Shown here piece after piece: positions 52,366-61,223 of a stretch of DNA of 64,000 bases. The position numbers were made by a program, and so were the translations under genes. Each line of letters starts with the position of its first letter. Within the stretch, counting starts at the first letter, position 1. The DNA is from Piscinibacter caeni. GTDB taxonomy: Bacteria; Pseudomonadota; Gammaproteobacteria; Burkholderiales; Burkholderiaceae_C. Below the pieces are notes generated by a model. It was not told the origin of the DNA, did not search any database, and was given only the letters and a program-made list of their open reading frames with translations. The DNA is taken from contig QJOU01000028.1 in assembly GCA_003265685.1 (NCBI GenBank), forward strand, positions 1 to 64,000. Direction: 5' to 3'.

Positions 52366-53196
52366 ATGAACCAGCCCTATCACGTCTATGTGGTCGACGC
52401 CGAGCGCCCCTCGCGCGAGGCCTTGCGCAGCTACCTGGAGTCACACGGCCTGCGTGTCACCACGATGGACGGTGCCGCCGACTTGCTGCGGCGCATGCAC
52501 CGCGCCCGGCCCGACCTGATCGTGCTCGACATGGCGCTGCCCGGCACCAGCGGCCTGCAGGCCTGCCAGAAGCTGCGCGCCGAGGGCGACCGGGTGCCGG
52601 TCATCTTCCTGTCCGCGCGCGACGAGGAGGTCGACCGCGTGCTCGGCCTCGAGATCGGCGGCGACGACGTGCTCGGCAAACCCTGCTCGCCGCGCGAGCT
52701 GCTGGCCCGCGTGCATGCCGTGCTGCGCCGCGCGCTGGTGCCGCCGGGCCTGCCGATGCTGGCGATGTCGCCGGTGACGATCGGCCGGCACGAGTTCGAC
52801 AGGGCCACCCGCTGCCTGCGCTGCGGCGAGCGCCTGCACGTGCTGAGCACGGTGGAGTACGCGGTGCTGGCCGAGTTGGTGTCCAACCCGGGCGTGGCGA
52901 TCTCGCGCGAGCGGCTGCTGGCCGCCTCGCACAGCCGCGCCGAGGGCCTGATGCTGCGCGCAGTCGACGTGGCGGTGATGCGGCTGCGCAAGCGGGTCGA
53001 GCCCGTGCCGGCGCAGCCGCGCTTCATCCAGACCATCCGCGGGCACGGCTACATGTTCGTGCCGACCTCGGGCGCCGAACATGGCGCCGAGGAACCGGTG
53101 CGCGGTGCCCGGTCGCTGCCGGGCCCGCTCGCTCAGCGGTCGCGGCGCGGAATGCCCACCGGCGCGTTGGCGTCGCCGAGCATGAATACCGTGTAG
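52366..53196 (+). CDS. OmpR/PhoB-type response regulator with altered acidic pocket
   Basis: A 276-residue two-domain regulator. Receiver: phospho-acceptor Asp in LIVLDMALPG near residue 50 and Lys in LGKPCSP; the N-terminal acidic pair that holds Mg2+ is D-A-E (VVDAERPS) where D-D is usual. Effector: C-terminal winged helix ending IQTIRGHGYMFVP. A Ser/Pro-rich tail of about 45 residues follows. No sensor kinase is adjacent, so it is an orphan. An in-frame ATG at 52321 would add 15 residues. Its end overlaps the DUF4397 gene by 64 bases. Confidence 0.87.
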   Translation: MNQPYHVYVVDAERPSREALRSYLESHGLRVTTMDGAADLLRRMHRARPDLIVLDMALPGTSGLQACQKLRAEGDRVPVIFLSARDEEVDRVLGLEIGGDDVLGKPCSPRELLARVHAVLRRALVPPGLPMLAMSPVTIGRHEFDRATRCLRCGERLHVLSTVEYAVLAELVSNPGVAISRERLLAASHSRAEGLMLRAVDVAVMRLRKRVEPVPAQPRFIQTIRGHGYMFVPTSGAEHGAEEPVRGARSLPGPLAQRSRRGMPTGALASPSMNTV

Positions 53197-54425
53197 ACCC
53201 GGGTGGCCAGCAGCGTCACGTCCTCGGCCAGATAGAGCGAGCCGCCGGCCGGCGAGGTGACCTCGAGCCGGATCAGGGTGCCGGCCGGGATCGACGCGGG
53301 CGTCGACGCGGCGTTGGGGCCGATGTCGGTGGCCACGGCTCCGAAATCGGCGGTCAGCGTCATCGGGCTGGCCGACGAGCCGACGCCGTTGACCAGGCGC
53401 AGCTTGGTGTTGGCGGTGTTCAGCGGCGGACGGTTGTCGTCGGCCAGCAGCGTGGCGGTGCCGCTGCCCGCTGCGCCGGTGACCAGGAGCGTGTTGTCCG
53501 AGCCGGCCGCCAGCGTGCCGGTCGGCAGCGTCACCGCCTGGCCGGCGATGCTCACCGAGCCGGTCAGCGCGCCGGCGCCGACGAGCACGTAGTTGCCGAC
53601 CGACGAAGAGGGTTGCCCGGCCGACAGCTGCACACCGCGCACCGTGGCCGCGACGCTGGCATTGGCGTTCGCGCCGGCCACCAGGCGCACGCGCGCCGAG
53701 GGGTTCTTGCGCGCCGCCACGTCGCCCTTCTGGTCCAGCGTCGTGCCGTGCACCAGCACGCCGCCCGGCGTGGAGGTCAGCACCAGGGTGGTGATCTGCT
53801 GGTCGTTCAGCGTGACCGAGGGCAGGTCCAGGCGCAGGTCGTTCTTGTCGCCGGCGCCGGTCACGCGGATGCGGTAGGTGCCTTCGCTGATCTCGTTGTA
53901 GGTGGTGACCCGCTCGGTGCCGACGCTCGACACGGTCGGCGAGCTGTCGTTCAGCGAGGCGGTCGGGTCGGTGACGTAGACGTCCAGCGTGCCGGCCTCG
54001 ACCGAGCCGTTGAACACCCGCAGCTTGGCCGCGCCGCTGCTCGGCGCCACCTCGGTCTCGGACAGCATCACCGAGCGCAGCGAATCCGCCGTCGAGTAGG
54101 CCAGCAGCGAATACGAGGTGGAACCGCTCACGGTGCGCGAGCCACTGCTCGCCGTCGTGCTCGAGCCGGCCCGCTTCAGCTTGAAGGTGTAGGTGTTGGA
54201 GCCGAGGGTCGTGTAGTCGCCTGCGCTGTCCAGGCTCACCGCGGAGCTGATCTCGGTGTCGTTGGCGTACAGGTCGAGCGAGTCGTAGCCTTCGGCGGCA
54301 TTGACCAGGCGCACCGCGCCGTCGCCGCCGCCGCTGTCGCTGCCGCCGCCTCCGCAGCCGTGCAGCAGCGGCAGGCTCAGTGCAGCGATGGCCATCCAGG
54401 ATCGCATCCAGGATTGTCTTGTCAC
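53133..54425 (-). CDS. DUF4397 repeat lipoprotein
   Basis: A 430-residue surface or periplasmic lipoprotein: lipobox Cys in LPLLHGC near 24, a Gly/Ser linker, then about four related beta units, each with a (K/A)xRLVNA or KLRVFN opening (VRLVNAAEGYDSLDLY; LRVFNGSVEAGTLDVY; VRLVAGANANASV; LRLVNGVGSSASPM), the DUF4397 repeat. Very rich in Ser, Thr, Gly and Ala, with few Cys. GAGAGG lies before the GTG at 54425; an ATG at 54407 is in frame. Function unknown; probably envelope or matrix associated. Confidence 0.85.
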   Translation of the reverse strand: MTRQSWMRSWMAIAALSLPLLHGCGGGGSDSGGGDGAVRLVNAAEGYDSLDLYANDTEISSAVSLDSAGDYTTLGSNTYTFKLKRAGSSTTASSGSRTVSGSTSYSLLAYSTADSLRSVMLSETEVAPSSGAAKLRVFNGSVEAGTLDVYVTDPTASLNDSSPTVSSVGTERVTTYNEISEGTYRIRVTGAGDKNDLRLDLPSVTLNDQQITTLVLTSTPGGVLVHGTTLDQKGDVAARKNPSARVRLVAGANANASVAATVRGVQLSAGQPSSSVGNYVLVGAGALTGSVSIAGQAVTLPTGTLAAGSDNTLLVTGAAGSGTATLLADDNRPPLNTANTKLRLVNGVGSSASPMTLTADFGAVATDIGPNAASTPASIPAGTLIRLEVTSPAGGSLYLAEDVTLLATRVYTVFMLGDANAPVGIPRRDR

Positions 54426-54548
54426 GGGTGTCCCTCTCGCAGGTGGTGGCGCCGGCACCGTGCCGGCCAAACCGCAATGATTGCAGATTATTCGGCCCGC
54501 CCGGCCCGGGCATGGCCGCCGGGTGGTATCACGGCATGTGACCGGGGC

Positions 54549-55526
54549 TCACATCAGCAGGTGCTCGCCGGCATTGTCGCCGCCGAGGATCACGTAGTTC
54601 ACCTTGCGGATGTCGGCCAGCCTGGTGCCGCCGGCGTAGCTGATCGAGCTCTGCACGTCCTCGCGCATCTCGCGCAGCGTGTCGGCGAGCCGGCCCTTGA
54701 TCGGCTCGAGGATCCGCTTGCCCTCGACATGCTTGTACTCGCCCTTGTTGAAGTCGCTGGCCGAGCCGTAGTACTCCTTGAACAGCTGGCCGTCGACCTC
54801 CACCGTGCGGCCGGGCGATTCCTCGTGGCCGGCGAACAACGAGCCGATCATCACCATCGAGGCGCCGAAGCGCACGCTCTTGGCGATGTCGCCATGGTCG
54901 CGGATGCCGCCGTCGGCGATGATCGGCTTGGTGGCCACGCGGGCGCACCACTTCAGCGCCGAGAGCTGCCAGCCGCCGGTGCCGAAGCCGGTCTTGAGCC
55001 GCGTGATGCACACCTTGCCCGGGCCGATGCCGACCTTGGTGGCGTCCGCGCCCCAGTTCTCCAGGTCGATCACCGCCTCCGGCGTGCCGACGTTGCCGGC
55101 GATCACGAAGGTCTTCGGCAGCTTCTCCTTGATGTGCTCGATCATGCGCCGCACGGTCTCGGCGTGGCCGTGCGCGATGTCGATCGTGATGTAGTCGGCG
55201 CCGACGCCCTCGAGCGCGAGGTGGTCGATCAGCTGATAGTCGGCCGGCTTGACGCCGGCGCTGATCGAGACGAACAGGCCCTTCCCGCGCATGCGCTTGG
55301 CGTAGGCGAGCGCGTCGAGGTCGAAGCGGTGCATCACGTAGAAGTACCCGTTGGCGGCCAGCCACTCGGTGATGCCCTCGTCGACCACCGTCTTCATGTT
55401 GGCCGGCACCACCGGCAGGTTGAAGCGCCGGCCGCCGAACTCGACCGAGGCGTCGCACTCGGCGCGGCTCGTGACGCGGCACTTGCGCGGCAGCAGCAGG
55501 ATGTTGTCGTAGTCGAAGATTTCCAT
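54549..55526 (-). CDS. guaC: GMP reductase
   Basis: A 325-residue TIM-barrel enzyme converting GMP to IMP with NADPH. Catalytic Cys in GPGKVCITR near residue 171, NADPH/phosphate region [20 protein letters not shown], and [10 protein letters not shown] at the start. There is no CBS insertion, which separates it from IMP dehydrogenase. The sequence resembles the shorter GuaC type seen in many proteobacteria and firmicutes. GGAG precedes the ATG. Confidence 0.94.
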   Translation of the reverse strand: MEIFDYDNILLLPRKCRVTSRAECDASVEFGGRRFNLPVVPANMKTVVDEGITEWLAANGYFYVMHRFDLDALAYAKRMRGKGLFVSISAGVKPADYQLIDHLALEGVGADYITIDIAHGHAETVRRMIEHIKEKLPKTFVIAGNVGTPEAVIDLENWGADATKVGIGPGKVCITRLKTGFGTGGWQLSALKWCARVATKPIIADGGIRDHGDIAKSVRFGASMVMIGSLFAGHEESPGRTVEVDGQLFKEYYGSASDFNKGEYKHVEGKRILEPIKGRLADTLREMREDVQSSISYAGGTRLADIRKVNYVILGGDNAGEHLLM

Positions 55527-55644
55527 GGTTCAGGCTCCGTGATAACGAGCGCTTGACTTGGAAACCCGGTGTTCGTGCGAGGCCGTCGGCGCGGACGGTG
55601 CCCAAAGTGAACCGGGCGCCAAAATTTGGGCCCGGTGGCGAATT

Positions 55645-56685
55645 CTACGCGGCTGCTCGGGGCGCCGCGAACTGCGCGGCGAAGTCCACCGTCGAGGCAT
55701 GGCCGACTCGCGCGCCCTGATCGGCCAGCCAGGCCTGCGTACGCGCGCGGCCCAGGTCACGCAGGCGTTCCAGGAAGGGCAGGTGGGCGATCAGGCGCGT
55801 CTCGGCGCGCAGGCCGGCCAGGTCGTCGTGGGCGTCGATCAGGTGGGTGCGCAGCCGGCGCAGGCGCCGCTCCAGCCGGCCGAACGCGAAGACCCCGGCG
55901 CGCGCTTCGGTGCAGGCCTGCGCCAGCATCACCGCCTCGCGCAGGAAGCCGGCGTTGAAGGTGAACTCGAGCGCGCGCTGGCGGATCTGCTCGGCGCTGA
56001 CCGGCGACTCGGCATAGGTCTGCGGGCTGAGCGAGACCACCAGCAGGTCCGCGATGCCGGTGCGCACCAGCGGGAACAGCGCCGGGTTGGCGCTGTAGCC
56101 GCCGTCCCAATAGGGTTCGCCGTCGATCATCACGGCGTGGTGCAGCGTGGGCAGGCAGGCCGAGGCGAGTGCCGCGTCGATGCCCAGGTCCGCGTTGCCG
56201 AACAGGCGCAGCCGGCCGCTGTTGGCATGCGTCGCGGCGATGAACAGCCGCGCCGCATCCGGCCGGCGCAGCCGCTCGAAGTCGATCTGCTCGGCCAGCA
56301 CCTCGCGCAGCGGGTTCAGCCCGAGCGGGTTGAGCTGGTAGGGCGAGAACAGGCGCGTCCAGTGCATCAGCGCCTGGAAGCCGGGCGCGAGGCCGGGCGA
56401 ATCGGTGGGCCCCACCATCAGCAGTTCGAAGGGCAGCCGCGTGCCCACCGCCTGCCAGAAGGCCCGCAGCGCCGCCCGTGCGCCGTCGCGCCCGCCGGCC
56501 AGCAGGCCGTGGGCCAGCGCCAGCGCGTTCATCGCGCCGGCGCTGGTGCCGCTGAGCGCGGGCAGATCGAAGCGGCCGTCCTCGAGCAAGGCATCGAGCA
56601 CGCCCCAGGTGAACGCGCCGTGCGCGCCGCCGCCCTGCAGGGCGAGTGCGAGCGGGGTGCGGGTGAAGGGCAGCTTCCAGGCCAT
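55645..56685 (-). CDS. Patatin-like phospholipase
   Basis: A 346-residue patatin-domain hydrolase. Oxyanion loop GGGAHGAFTWGVLDAL near residue 20, nucleophile G-x-S-x-G as GTSAGAMNAL near 44, and catalytic Asp in DGGYSANP near 195; Ser-Asp dyad complete. The C-terminal 100 residues are helical and Arg-rich. No signal peptide, so cytosolic. Divergent from uvrD with 61 bases between. Confidence 0.92.
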   Translation of the reverse strand: MAWKLPFTRTPLALALQGGGAHGAFTWGVLDALLEDGRFDLPALSGTSAGAMNALALAHGLLAGGRDGARAALRAFWQAVGTRLPFELLMVGPTDSPGLAPGFQALMHWTRLFSPYQLNPLGLNPLREVLAEQIDFERLRRPDAARLFIAATHANSGRLRLFGNADLGIDAALASACLPTLHHAVMIDGEPYWDGGYSANPALFPLVRTGIADLLVVSLSPQTYAESPVSAEQIRQRALEFTFNAGFLREAVMLAQACTEARAGVFAFGRLERRLRRLRTHLIDAHDDLAGLRAETRLIAHLPFLERLRDLGRARTQAWLADQGARVGHASTVDFAAQFAAPRAAA

Positions 56686-56734
56686 GGCGCGAGTGTCACC
56701 GGCCCGTGTGCAAGAACCGTGCGGGAGCGGCTCC

Positions 56735-56740
56735 TAGAAT
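56735..56740 (+). promoter_or_regulatory. Possible -10 element (TAGAAT) just before uvrD
   Basis: TAGAAT ends 6 bases before the uvrD ATG. If it is a -10, the mRNA would be leaderless, as proposed for ftsK and rarA. No clear -35. Confidence 0.35.
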
Positions 56741-56746
56741 GCAACG

Positions 56747-59143
56747 ATGAGTTCGCACCATCCGCCCGACGAGCGTGACATCCCGGTGTTCGAGGAGCAC
56801 GAGGCGAGCGCGCCGCCGCCCGTCGACGACGGCTTGCTGCGCGGCCTGAACCCGGAGCAGCTCGCCGCGGTGACGCTGCCGCCGCAGCCCGCGCTGATCC
56901 TCGCCGGCGCGGGTTCGGGCAAGACACGCGTGCTGACCACGCGCATCGCCTGGCTGATCAGCCACGGCATGGTCTCGCCGGGCGGCGTGATGGCCGTGAC
57001 CTTCACCAACAAGGCGGCCAAGGAGATGCTGACGCGGCTCTCCGCCATGCTGCCGCTGCCGGTGCGCGGCATGTGGATCGGCACCTTCCACGGCCTGTGC
57101 AACCGCTTCCTGCGCGCGCACTGGAAACTCGCCGCGCTGCCGCAGGGCTTCCAGATCCTCGATTCGGCCGACCAGCTCTCGGCCGTCAAGCGCGTCATCA
57201 AGGCGATGAACCTGGACGAGGAGCGCTACGTCCCGAAGCAGGTCACCTGGTTCATCGCGGCGCAGAAGGAAGAGGGGCACCGACCCAAGGACGTCGAGAT
57301 CCGCGACGAGATGACGCGCGTGATGACGCAGGTCTACCAGGGCTACGAGGAGCAGTGCCAGCGCGAGGGCGTGGTCGACTTTGCCGAGCTGCTGCTGCGC
57401 ACCTACGAGCTGATGCGCGACAACGCGGCGCTGCGCGACCACTACCAGCGCCGCTTCCGCCACATCCTGGTCGACGAGTTCCAGGACACCAACAAGCTGC
57501 AGTACGCCTGGCTGAAGATGTTCGCCGGGCCGCCCGGCGGCATCGCCGGTCGTGAGCCTTGCGCGGTGTTCGCCGTGGGCGACGACGACCAGAGCATCTA
57601 CGCCTTCCGCGGCGCGCAGGTCGGCAACATGAGCGCCTTCGAGCGCGAGTTCCGCGTCGGGCAGGTGATCAAGCTGGAGCGCAACTACCGCTCGTACGGC
57701 AACATCCTGGACGCGGCCAACGGGCTGATCGCGCACAACGCGCGGCGCTTGGGCAAGAACCTGCGCACCGAGGCCGGCGCCGGCGAGCCGGTGCGCGTGT
57801 ACGAGGCGACCAGCGATTTCGCCGAGGCGCAGTGGTTCGTCGAGGAAGCGCAGCAACTGCACCGCGAGGGCCTGCCGCGCCACGAGATCGCCTTGCTCTA
57901 CCGCAGCAACGCGCAGAGCCGGGTGCTGGAATCGGCGCTGTTCAACGCCGGCATCCCCTACAAGGTGTACGGTGGCCTGCGCTTCTTCGAGCGCGCCGAA
58001 GTCAAGCATGCGCTGGCCTACCTGCGCCTGGTCGAGAACCCGAACGACGACACCAGCTTCCTGCGCGTCGTCAACTTCCCCACGCGCGGCATCGGCGCGC
58101 GCACGCTGGAACTGCTGCAGGACGCGGCGCGGACCAGCGGGCGCAGCCTGGCGCAGAGCGTCGGCGCGGTGGCGGGCAAGGGCGGCGCCAACCTGCAGGC
58201 CTTCGTCCATCTCGTCGACGCGATGCGCGACGCCACCAGGGGCCTGACGCTGCGCGAGATCATCGAGCACATGCTGCACGCCTCGGGGCTCGTCGACTTC
58301 TACAAGACCGAGAAGGAAGGCGCCGAGCGGCTCGAGAACCTCGAGGAACTGGTCAACGCGGCCGAGGCCTTCGTCACGCAGGAAGGCTTCGGCAAGGACG
58401 CCGTCGCGCTGCCGGTGGACGAGCAGGGCGGCGCCGCGCCGGTCCCGGTGCCGGATGCCGAGACGGGCGAGATCATGTCGCCGCTGGCCGCCTTCCTGAC
58501 CCATGCCTCGCTGGAGGCCGGCGACAACCAGGCCCAGGCCGGACAGGACGCCATCCAGCTGATGACCATCCACGCCGCCAAGGGCCTGGAGTTCGATGCG
58601 GTGTTCATCACCGGGCTCGAGGAGGGCCTGTTCCCGCACGAGAACAGCCTGTCCGACGGCGACGGCCTGGAGGAGGAGCGCCGCCTGATGTACGTGGCGA
58701 TCACGCGTGCACGCCAGCGGCTGTACCTGAGCTTCAGCCAGACGCGCATGCTGCACGGCCAGACCCGCTACAACGTCAAGAGCCGCTTCTTCGACGAGCT
58801 GCCCGAGGCGACACTGAAGTGGATCACGCCACGCCAGCAGGGCTTCGGCTCGGGTTATGCGCGGCAGTACCAGGAGGCCTGGTCGCGCGGCTCAGGGCTG
58901 GGCTCGATCGTCGGAGCGGGGCGTGTCGAGGCGCGCCCGGCGAGTTCCTACCCGATGCCCTCGAAGGCGGCCGCGGGCCACGGCCTGCGGGTGGGCCAGA
59001 GCGTGTTCCACACCAAGTTCGGCGAGGGCGTGATCGTCACGCTCGAGGGCAGCGGCGAGGATGCGCGCGCCCAGGTCAACTTCGGTCGCCACGGCATGAA
59101 GTGGCTGGCGCTCTCGGTGGCCAAGTTGACGCCGGTCAACTGA
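56747..59143 (+). CDS. uvrD: UvrD/Rep-type superfamily 1 DNA helicase
   Basis: A 798-residue 3'-5' helicase of repair. It has the Q motif LNPEQLAAV, Walker A GAGSGKTRVL near residue 57, motif Ia (TFTNKAAKEM), motif II VDEFQDTN near 240, motif III FAVGDDDQSIYAFRGA, motif IV LERNYRS, motif V TIHAAKGLEFDAVFI near 605 and motif VI VAITRARQRLYL. The C-terminal Tudor-like region (GQSVFHTKFGEGVIVTLEG) that binds RNA polymerase in UvrD/PcrA is present, favouring UvrD over Rep. Confidence 0.93.
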   Translation: MSSHHPPDERDIPVFEEHEASAPPPVDDGLLRGLNPEQLAAVTLPPQPALILAGAGSGKTRVLTTRIAWLISHGMVSPGGVMAVTFTNKAAKEMLTRLSAMLPLPVRGMWIGTFHGLCNRFLRAHWKLAALPQGFQILDSADQLSAVKRVIKAMNLDEERYVPKQVTWFIAAQKEEGHRPKDVEIRDEMTRVMTQVYQGYEEQCQREGVVDFAELLLRTYELMRDNAALRDHYQRRFRHILVDEFQDTNKLQYAWLKMFAGPPGGIAGREPCAVFAVGDDDQSIYAFRGAQVGNMSAFEREFRVGQVIKLERNYRSYGNILDAANGLIAHNARRLGKNLRTEAGAGEPVRVYEATSDFAEAQWFVEEAQQLHREGLPRHEIALLYRSNAQSRVLESALFNAGIPYKVYGGLRFFERAEVKHALAYLRLVENPNDDTSFLRVVNFPTRGIGARTLELLQDAARTSGRSLAQSVGAVAGKGGANLQAFVHLVDAMRDATRGLTLREIIEHMLHASGLVDFYKTEKEGAERLENLEELVNAAEAFVTQEGFGKDAVALPVDEQGGAAPVPVPDAETGEIMSPLAAFLTHASLEAGDNQAQAGQDAIQLMTIHAAKGLEFDAVFITGLEEGLFPHENSLSDGDGLEEERRLMYVAITRARQRLYLSFSQTRMLHGQTRYNVKSRFFDELPEATLKWITPRQQGFGSGYARQYQEAWSRGSGLGSIVGAGRVEARPASSYPMPSKAAAGHGLRVGQSVFHTKFGEGVIVTLEGSGEDARAQVNFGRHGMKWLALSVAKLTPVN

Positions 59144-59156
59144 GCCGGCGCGGGGC

Positions 59157-59513
59157 TCAAAGCTTGCCGAAGGCGGTGTCGTCGATGATGTCGGCGAAGC
59201 CGGTGTCGGGCAGCGGCATCGGCGCACTGCCACCTTGCTGCCGCAACTGCTTGCGTGCGAGCCACTTCTCCTGCGCGGCGGGCGGCAGGTCGGTCAGGAT
59301 CAGCAGGTGGCGCTCGATCAGCAGGTCGACCAGGTCCTCGAGCACACGCACGAAGCCGGCATCGAGCCGGTCGAAGCCCTGGCCGGGAGCGTCCGCGCGC
59401 AGGAAACCGATCACCTCGTCGTCGAGTGCCTCGCGGTACTCGACGGCGTCGGGCTGCGGATCGCGGTACAGGCCGACGATCTCGCCGCGGACATTGCGCT
59501 GCACATAGGGCAC
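59157..59513 (-). CDS. Small conserved protein often mislabelled tryptophan synthase beta-like
   Basis: A 118-residue acidic helical protein opening PYVQRNVRGEIVGLYRDPQPDA and containing VRVLEDLVDLLIERHLLILTDLPPAAQEKWLARKQLR in segments. I recall close relatives in Burkholderiales labelled tryptophan synthase subunit beta like; nothing here resembles the TrpB active site, so the label is not a function. The start is uncertain: GTG at 59513 fits the family start, a TTG at 59558 would add 15 residues; neither has a clear Shine-Dalgarno. No homologue with known role comes to mind. Confidence 0.75.
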   Translation of the reverse strand: MPYVQRNVRGEIVGLYRDPQPDAVEYREALDDEVIGFLRADAPGQGFDRLDAGFVRVLEDLVDLLIERHLLILTDLPPAAQEKWLARKQLRQQGGSAPMPLPDTGFADIIDDTAFGKL

Positions 59514-59654
59514 CTCGGCAGCTTGCGCCAGCACGCCCGGGTTGTCGAGCGCCCACAAATTACCCGTGCGCCACTCTCGGTCGATGCTAGCGGGGCGGGC
59601 CCCGCGCGGCGCACAGTCGGAATCGGACGGGCCGACCCGGGCTCGTCCGCCACG

Positions 59655-60311
59655 ATGCGACGCCGCGCCTTCGTCAGCCTGGGCACCGCAGCGGCCGCGC
59701 CGCTGCCGTGGGCCGGCATCGTGCGTGCGGCCGCGGCGCCGGTGCCGTTGCAGCAGTGGCAGGCGCTGGTCGAGCAGGCCGCGCAGGCGGATGGCTTGGC
59801 GCGCATCGAACTGGTCAACGCGGTGCTGAACCGCTGGCTCGTGGAGTGGGACGACTCCGCCCGTCTCGACTGGCCCACGCCACGCGAGGTGATGGCGCGC
59901 GGCGGCGGGGACTGCCGGGCCTTCGCGATCCTGAAGTTCTTCACGCTGCTGGCCGCGCACCACCCGGCGCGCGACACGCGGGTGCTCTACGCGATCCGGC
60001 AGCGCCGCTCGACGCCGGGCCTGCAGCAGCCCCATCTGGTGGCCTGGGCGCGTGCCGGGGGCGAGGAGCCGCGGGTGCTGGACAGCCTGAACCCGTTCGC
60101 GCTGCGGCTCTCGCAGCGGCGCGACCTGAAGCCCTTGTTCAGTGTCGACCTGGAGCACCTGCGGCGTGGTGCCGACGAGGCGATCGACCGGCCGGCGAGC
60201 GACTTGCGGCCCTGGCGCGAGATGCTCGAGCGCCGCGCCCGGGAGCCGGCTCAATCGCTGGTGGACACCTCGAGCACACGCCCGCTGCGAGGGTTGAGCT
60301 CGCAGCGGTAG
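59655..60311 (+). CDS. Exported transglutaminase-like cysteine peptidase
   Basis: A 218-residue protein of the bacterial transglutaminase-like cysteine proteinase (BTLCP, LapG-related) fold. N-terminus MRRRAFVSLGTAAAAPLPWAGIVRA has an Arg cluster and hydrophobic stretch, a Tat or Sec signal. Catalytic Cys in GGGDCRAFAIL near residue 85, His in QPHLVAWA near 128, Asp in VLDSLNPF near 145: triad complete. LapG proteins release adhesins on c-di-GMP control; no lapD or large adhesin is adjacent, so that role is only a possibility. Its last 61 bases overlap the next convergent gene. Confidence 0.84.
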   Translation: MRRRAFVSLGTAAAAPLPWAGIVRAAAAPVPLQQWQALVEQAAQADGLARIELVNAVLNRWLVEWDDSARLDWPTPREVMARGGGDCRAFAILKFFTLLAAHHPARDTRVLYAIRQRRSTPGLQQPHLVAWARAGGEEPRVLDSLNPFALRLSQRRDLKPLFSVDLEHLRRGADEAIDRPASDLRPWREMLERRAREPAQSLVDTSSTRPLRGLSSQR

Positions 60312-60865
60312 GTGAAGGGCACGGCGTTCATGCCTTCGGCGCGCTGCACCGCGCCCTGGCCGACGAGCAGCACCGTGCCGTTGCTGCCGGGCTGGATGCG
60401 GCGCGAATCCGAGCCGAACACGATGCGCCCGACGCGCGGATGGCGCGCCTTCAGCGAGCCGGCGGCGGCGCTCTCGCAGGCCTCCGGCGAGAGGTTGGTC
60501 AGGTCGGGTTCGAAGGCCTTCTCGGCCGGCGCACGCGCCGCGACGATGTCGCGGAACAGCGCTCCCGAGGCACTGTCTGACTTCGCGTTGTAGGCGCAGC
60601 TGTAGGTGAAGGGCACCGTGGAGCCGCCGAGCCGGTAGCGGCCCTCGCCGCGCACGCTGGTCTCGTCGTCGGTGGCGGGCGTCAGCACGCGGCGGCCGGC
60701 GATGTACTGCACCTCCTGCACCTCCTTGCCCCGCATGCGGCGGATGGTGTCGCTGACCTCCGCTTCGCAGCGCTCGGCGGCCTTGGGCGTTTCGGCCCGG
60801 ACCACTGGGGCCGTCGCGATCAAGGCAAGCAGCAGGGCAGCCGGGCCGGGATGGAAGCAGGTCAT
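60251..60865 (-). CDS. Exported protein with an internal duplication
   Basis: A 204-residue protein with signal MTCFHPGPAALLLALIATAPVVRA. Two segments look alike: VPFTYSCAYNAKSDSASG near 90 and VPFTYRCELNPRSGRVLE near 182, each VPFTY-x-C followed by Asn and Ser/Gly. Four Cys allow disulfides (ERCEAE, YSCAY, EACES, YRCEL). I do not recognise the family. Convergent with and overlapping the transglutaminase-like gene by 61 bases. Confidence 0.75.
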   Translation of the reverse strand: MTCFHPGPAALLLALIATAPVVRAETPKAAERCEAEVSDTIRRMRGKEVQEVQYIAGRRVLTPATDDETSVRGEGRYRLGGSTVPFTYSCAYNAKSDSASGALFRDIVAARAPAEKAFEPDLTNLSPEACESAAAGSLKARHPRVGRIVFGSDSRRIQPGSNGTVLLVGQGAVQRAEGMNAVPFTYRCELNPRSGRVLEVSTSD

Positions 60866-61223
60866 GGGAGGGGTGGGCAGGACTTCTTGCCGGGCATGGT
60901 GGCGCCTTTCGGGCCCCCGGGCAAGTGAGGCTACCCGGATCGGGTGGCGTGCTGTTGTGTCCCCGATCGCGCCCGGACCGCACGGTGACGCGGGCCCGGC
61001 GCGGCCGGCCTGGCCGGAGAAGCATCCCGATGCGCAGTTCGCCCTCGACGATGTCCCCGCCCTCCGAGCCGCCCGACTCGTGGCGCCTGAAAAAATCGGG
61101 CCCGCGGACGGGCCCGATCGAACATCGGGTCAGCTCCTCCCTGCCGACCGATGCCGGAGGGGAGACTCCTCCGGGAAAAATGCTCCACGCCCCGACCCGG
61201 AGGCCGGATGCGGCGCGGCCCGT
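60866..61223. other. Intergenic region between the duplicated-domain gene and the sugar transporter
   Basis: 358 bases. It contains the transporter terminator (61090-61118) and a second, 7-bp hairpin near 61155-61175 without a T-tract. Open frames here are Pro/Arg/Ser-rich and I judge them non-coding. Confidence 0.5.
61090..61118 (-). terminator. Rho-independent terminator of the sugar ABC operon
   Basis: Perfect 10-bp stem (61095-61104 with 61109-61118, four-base loop) followed on the minus strand by TTTTTT (61095-61090). It lies 106 bases after the permease stop. Confidence 0.82.

Noticed and set aside
52344-55556. A 1070-codon plus-strand frame
   Set aside because: Overlaps the response regulator in another frame and is antisense to DUF4397 and guaC; no recognisable domain.
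55590-55645. Inverted repeat CCGGGC...GCCCGG upstream of guaC as a purine riboswitch
   Set aside because: The arms match imperfectly and none of the conserved purine-riboswitch junction sequence is visible.
61155-61175. Second hairpin near the sugar-transporter terminator
   Set aside because: 7-bp stem only; on the minus strand the T-run comes before the stem, so it cannot be an intrinsic terminator.
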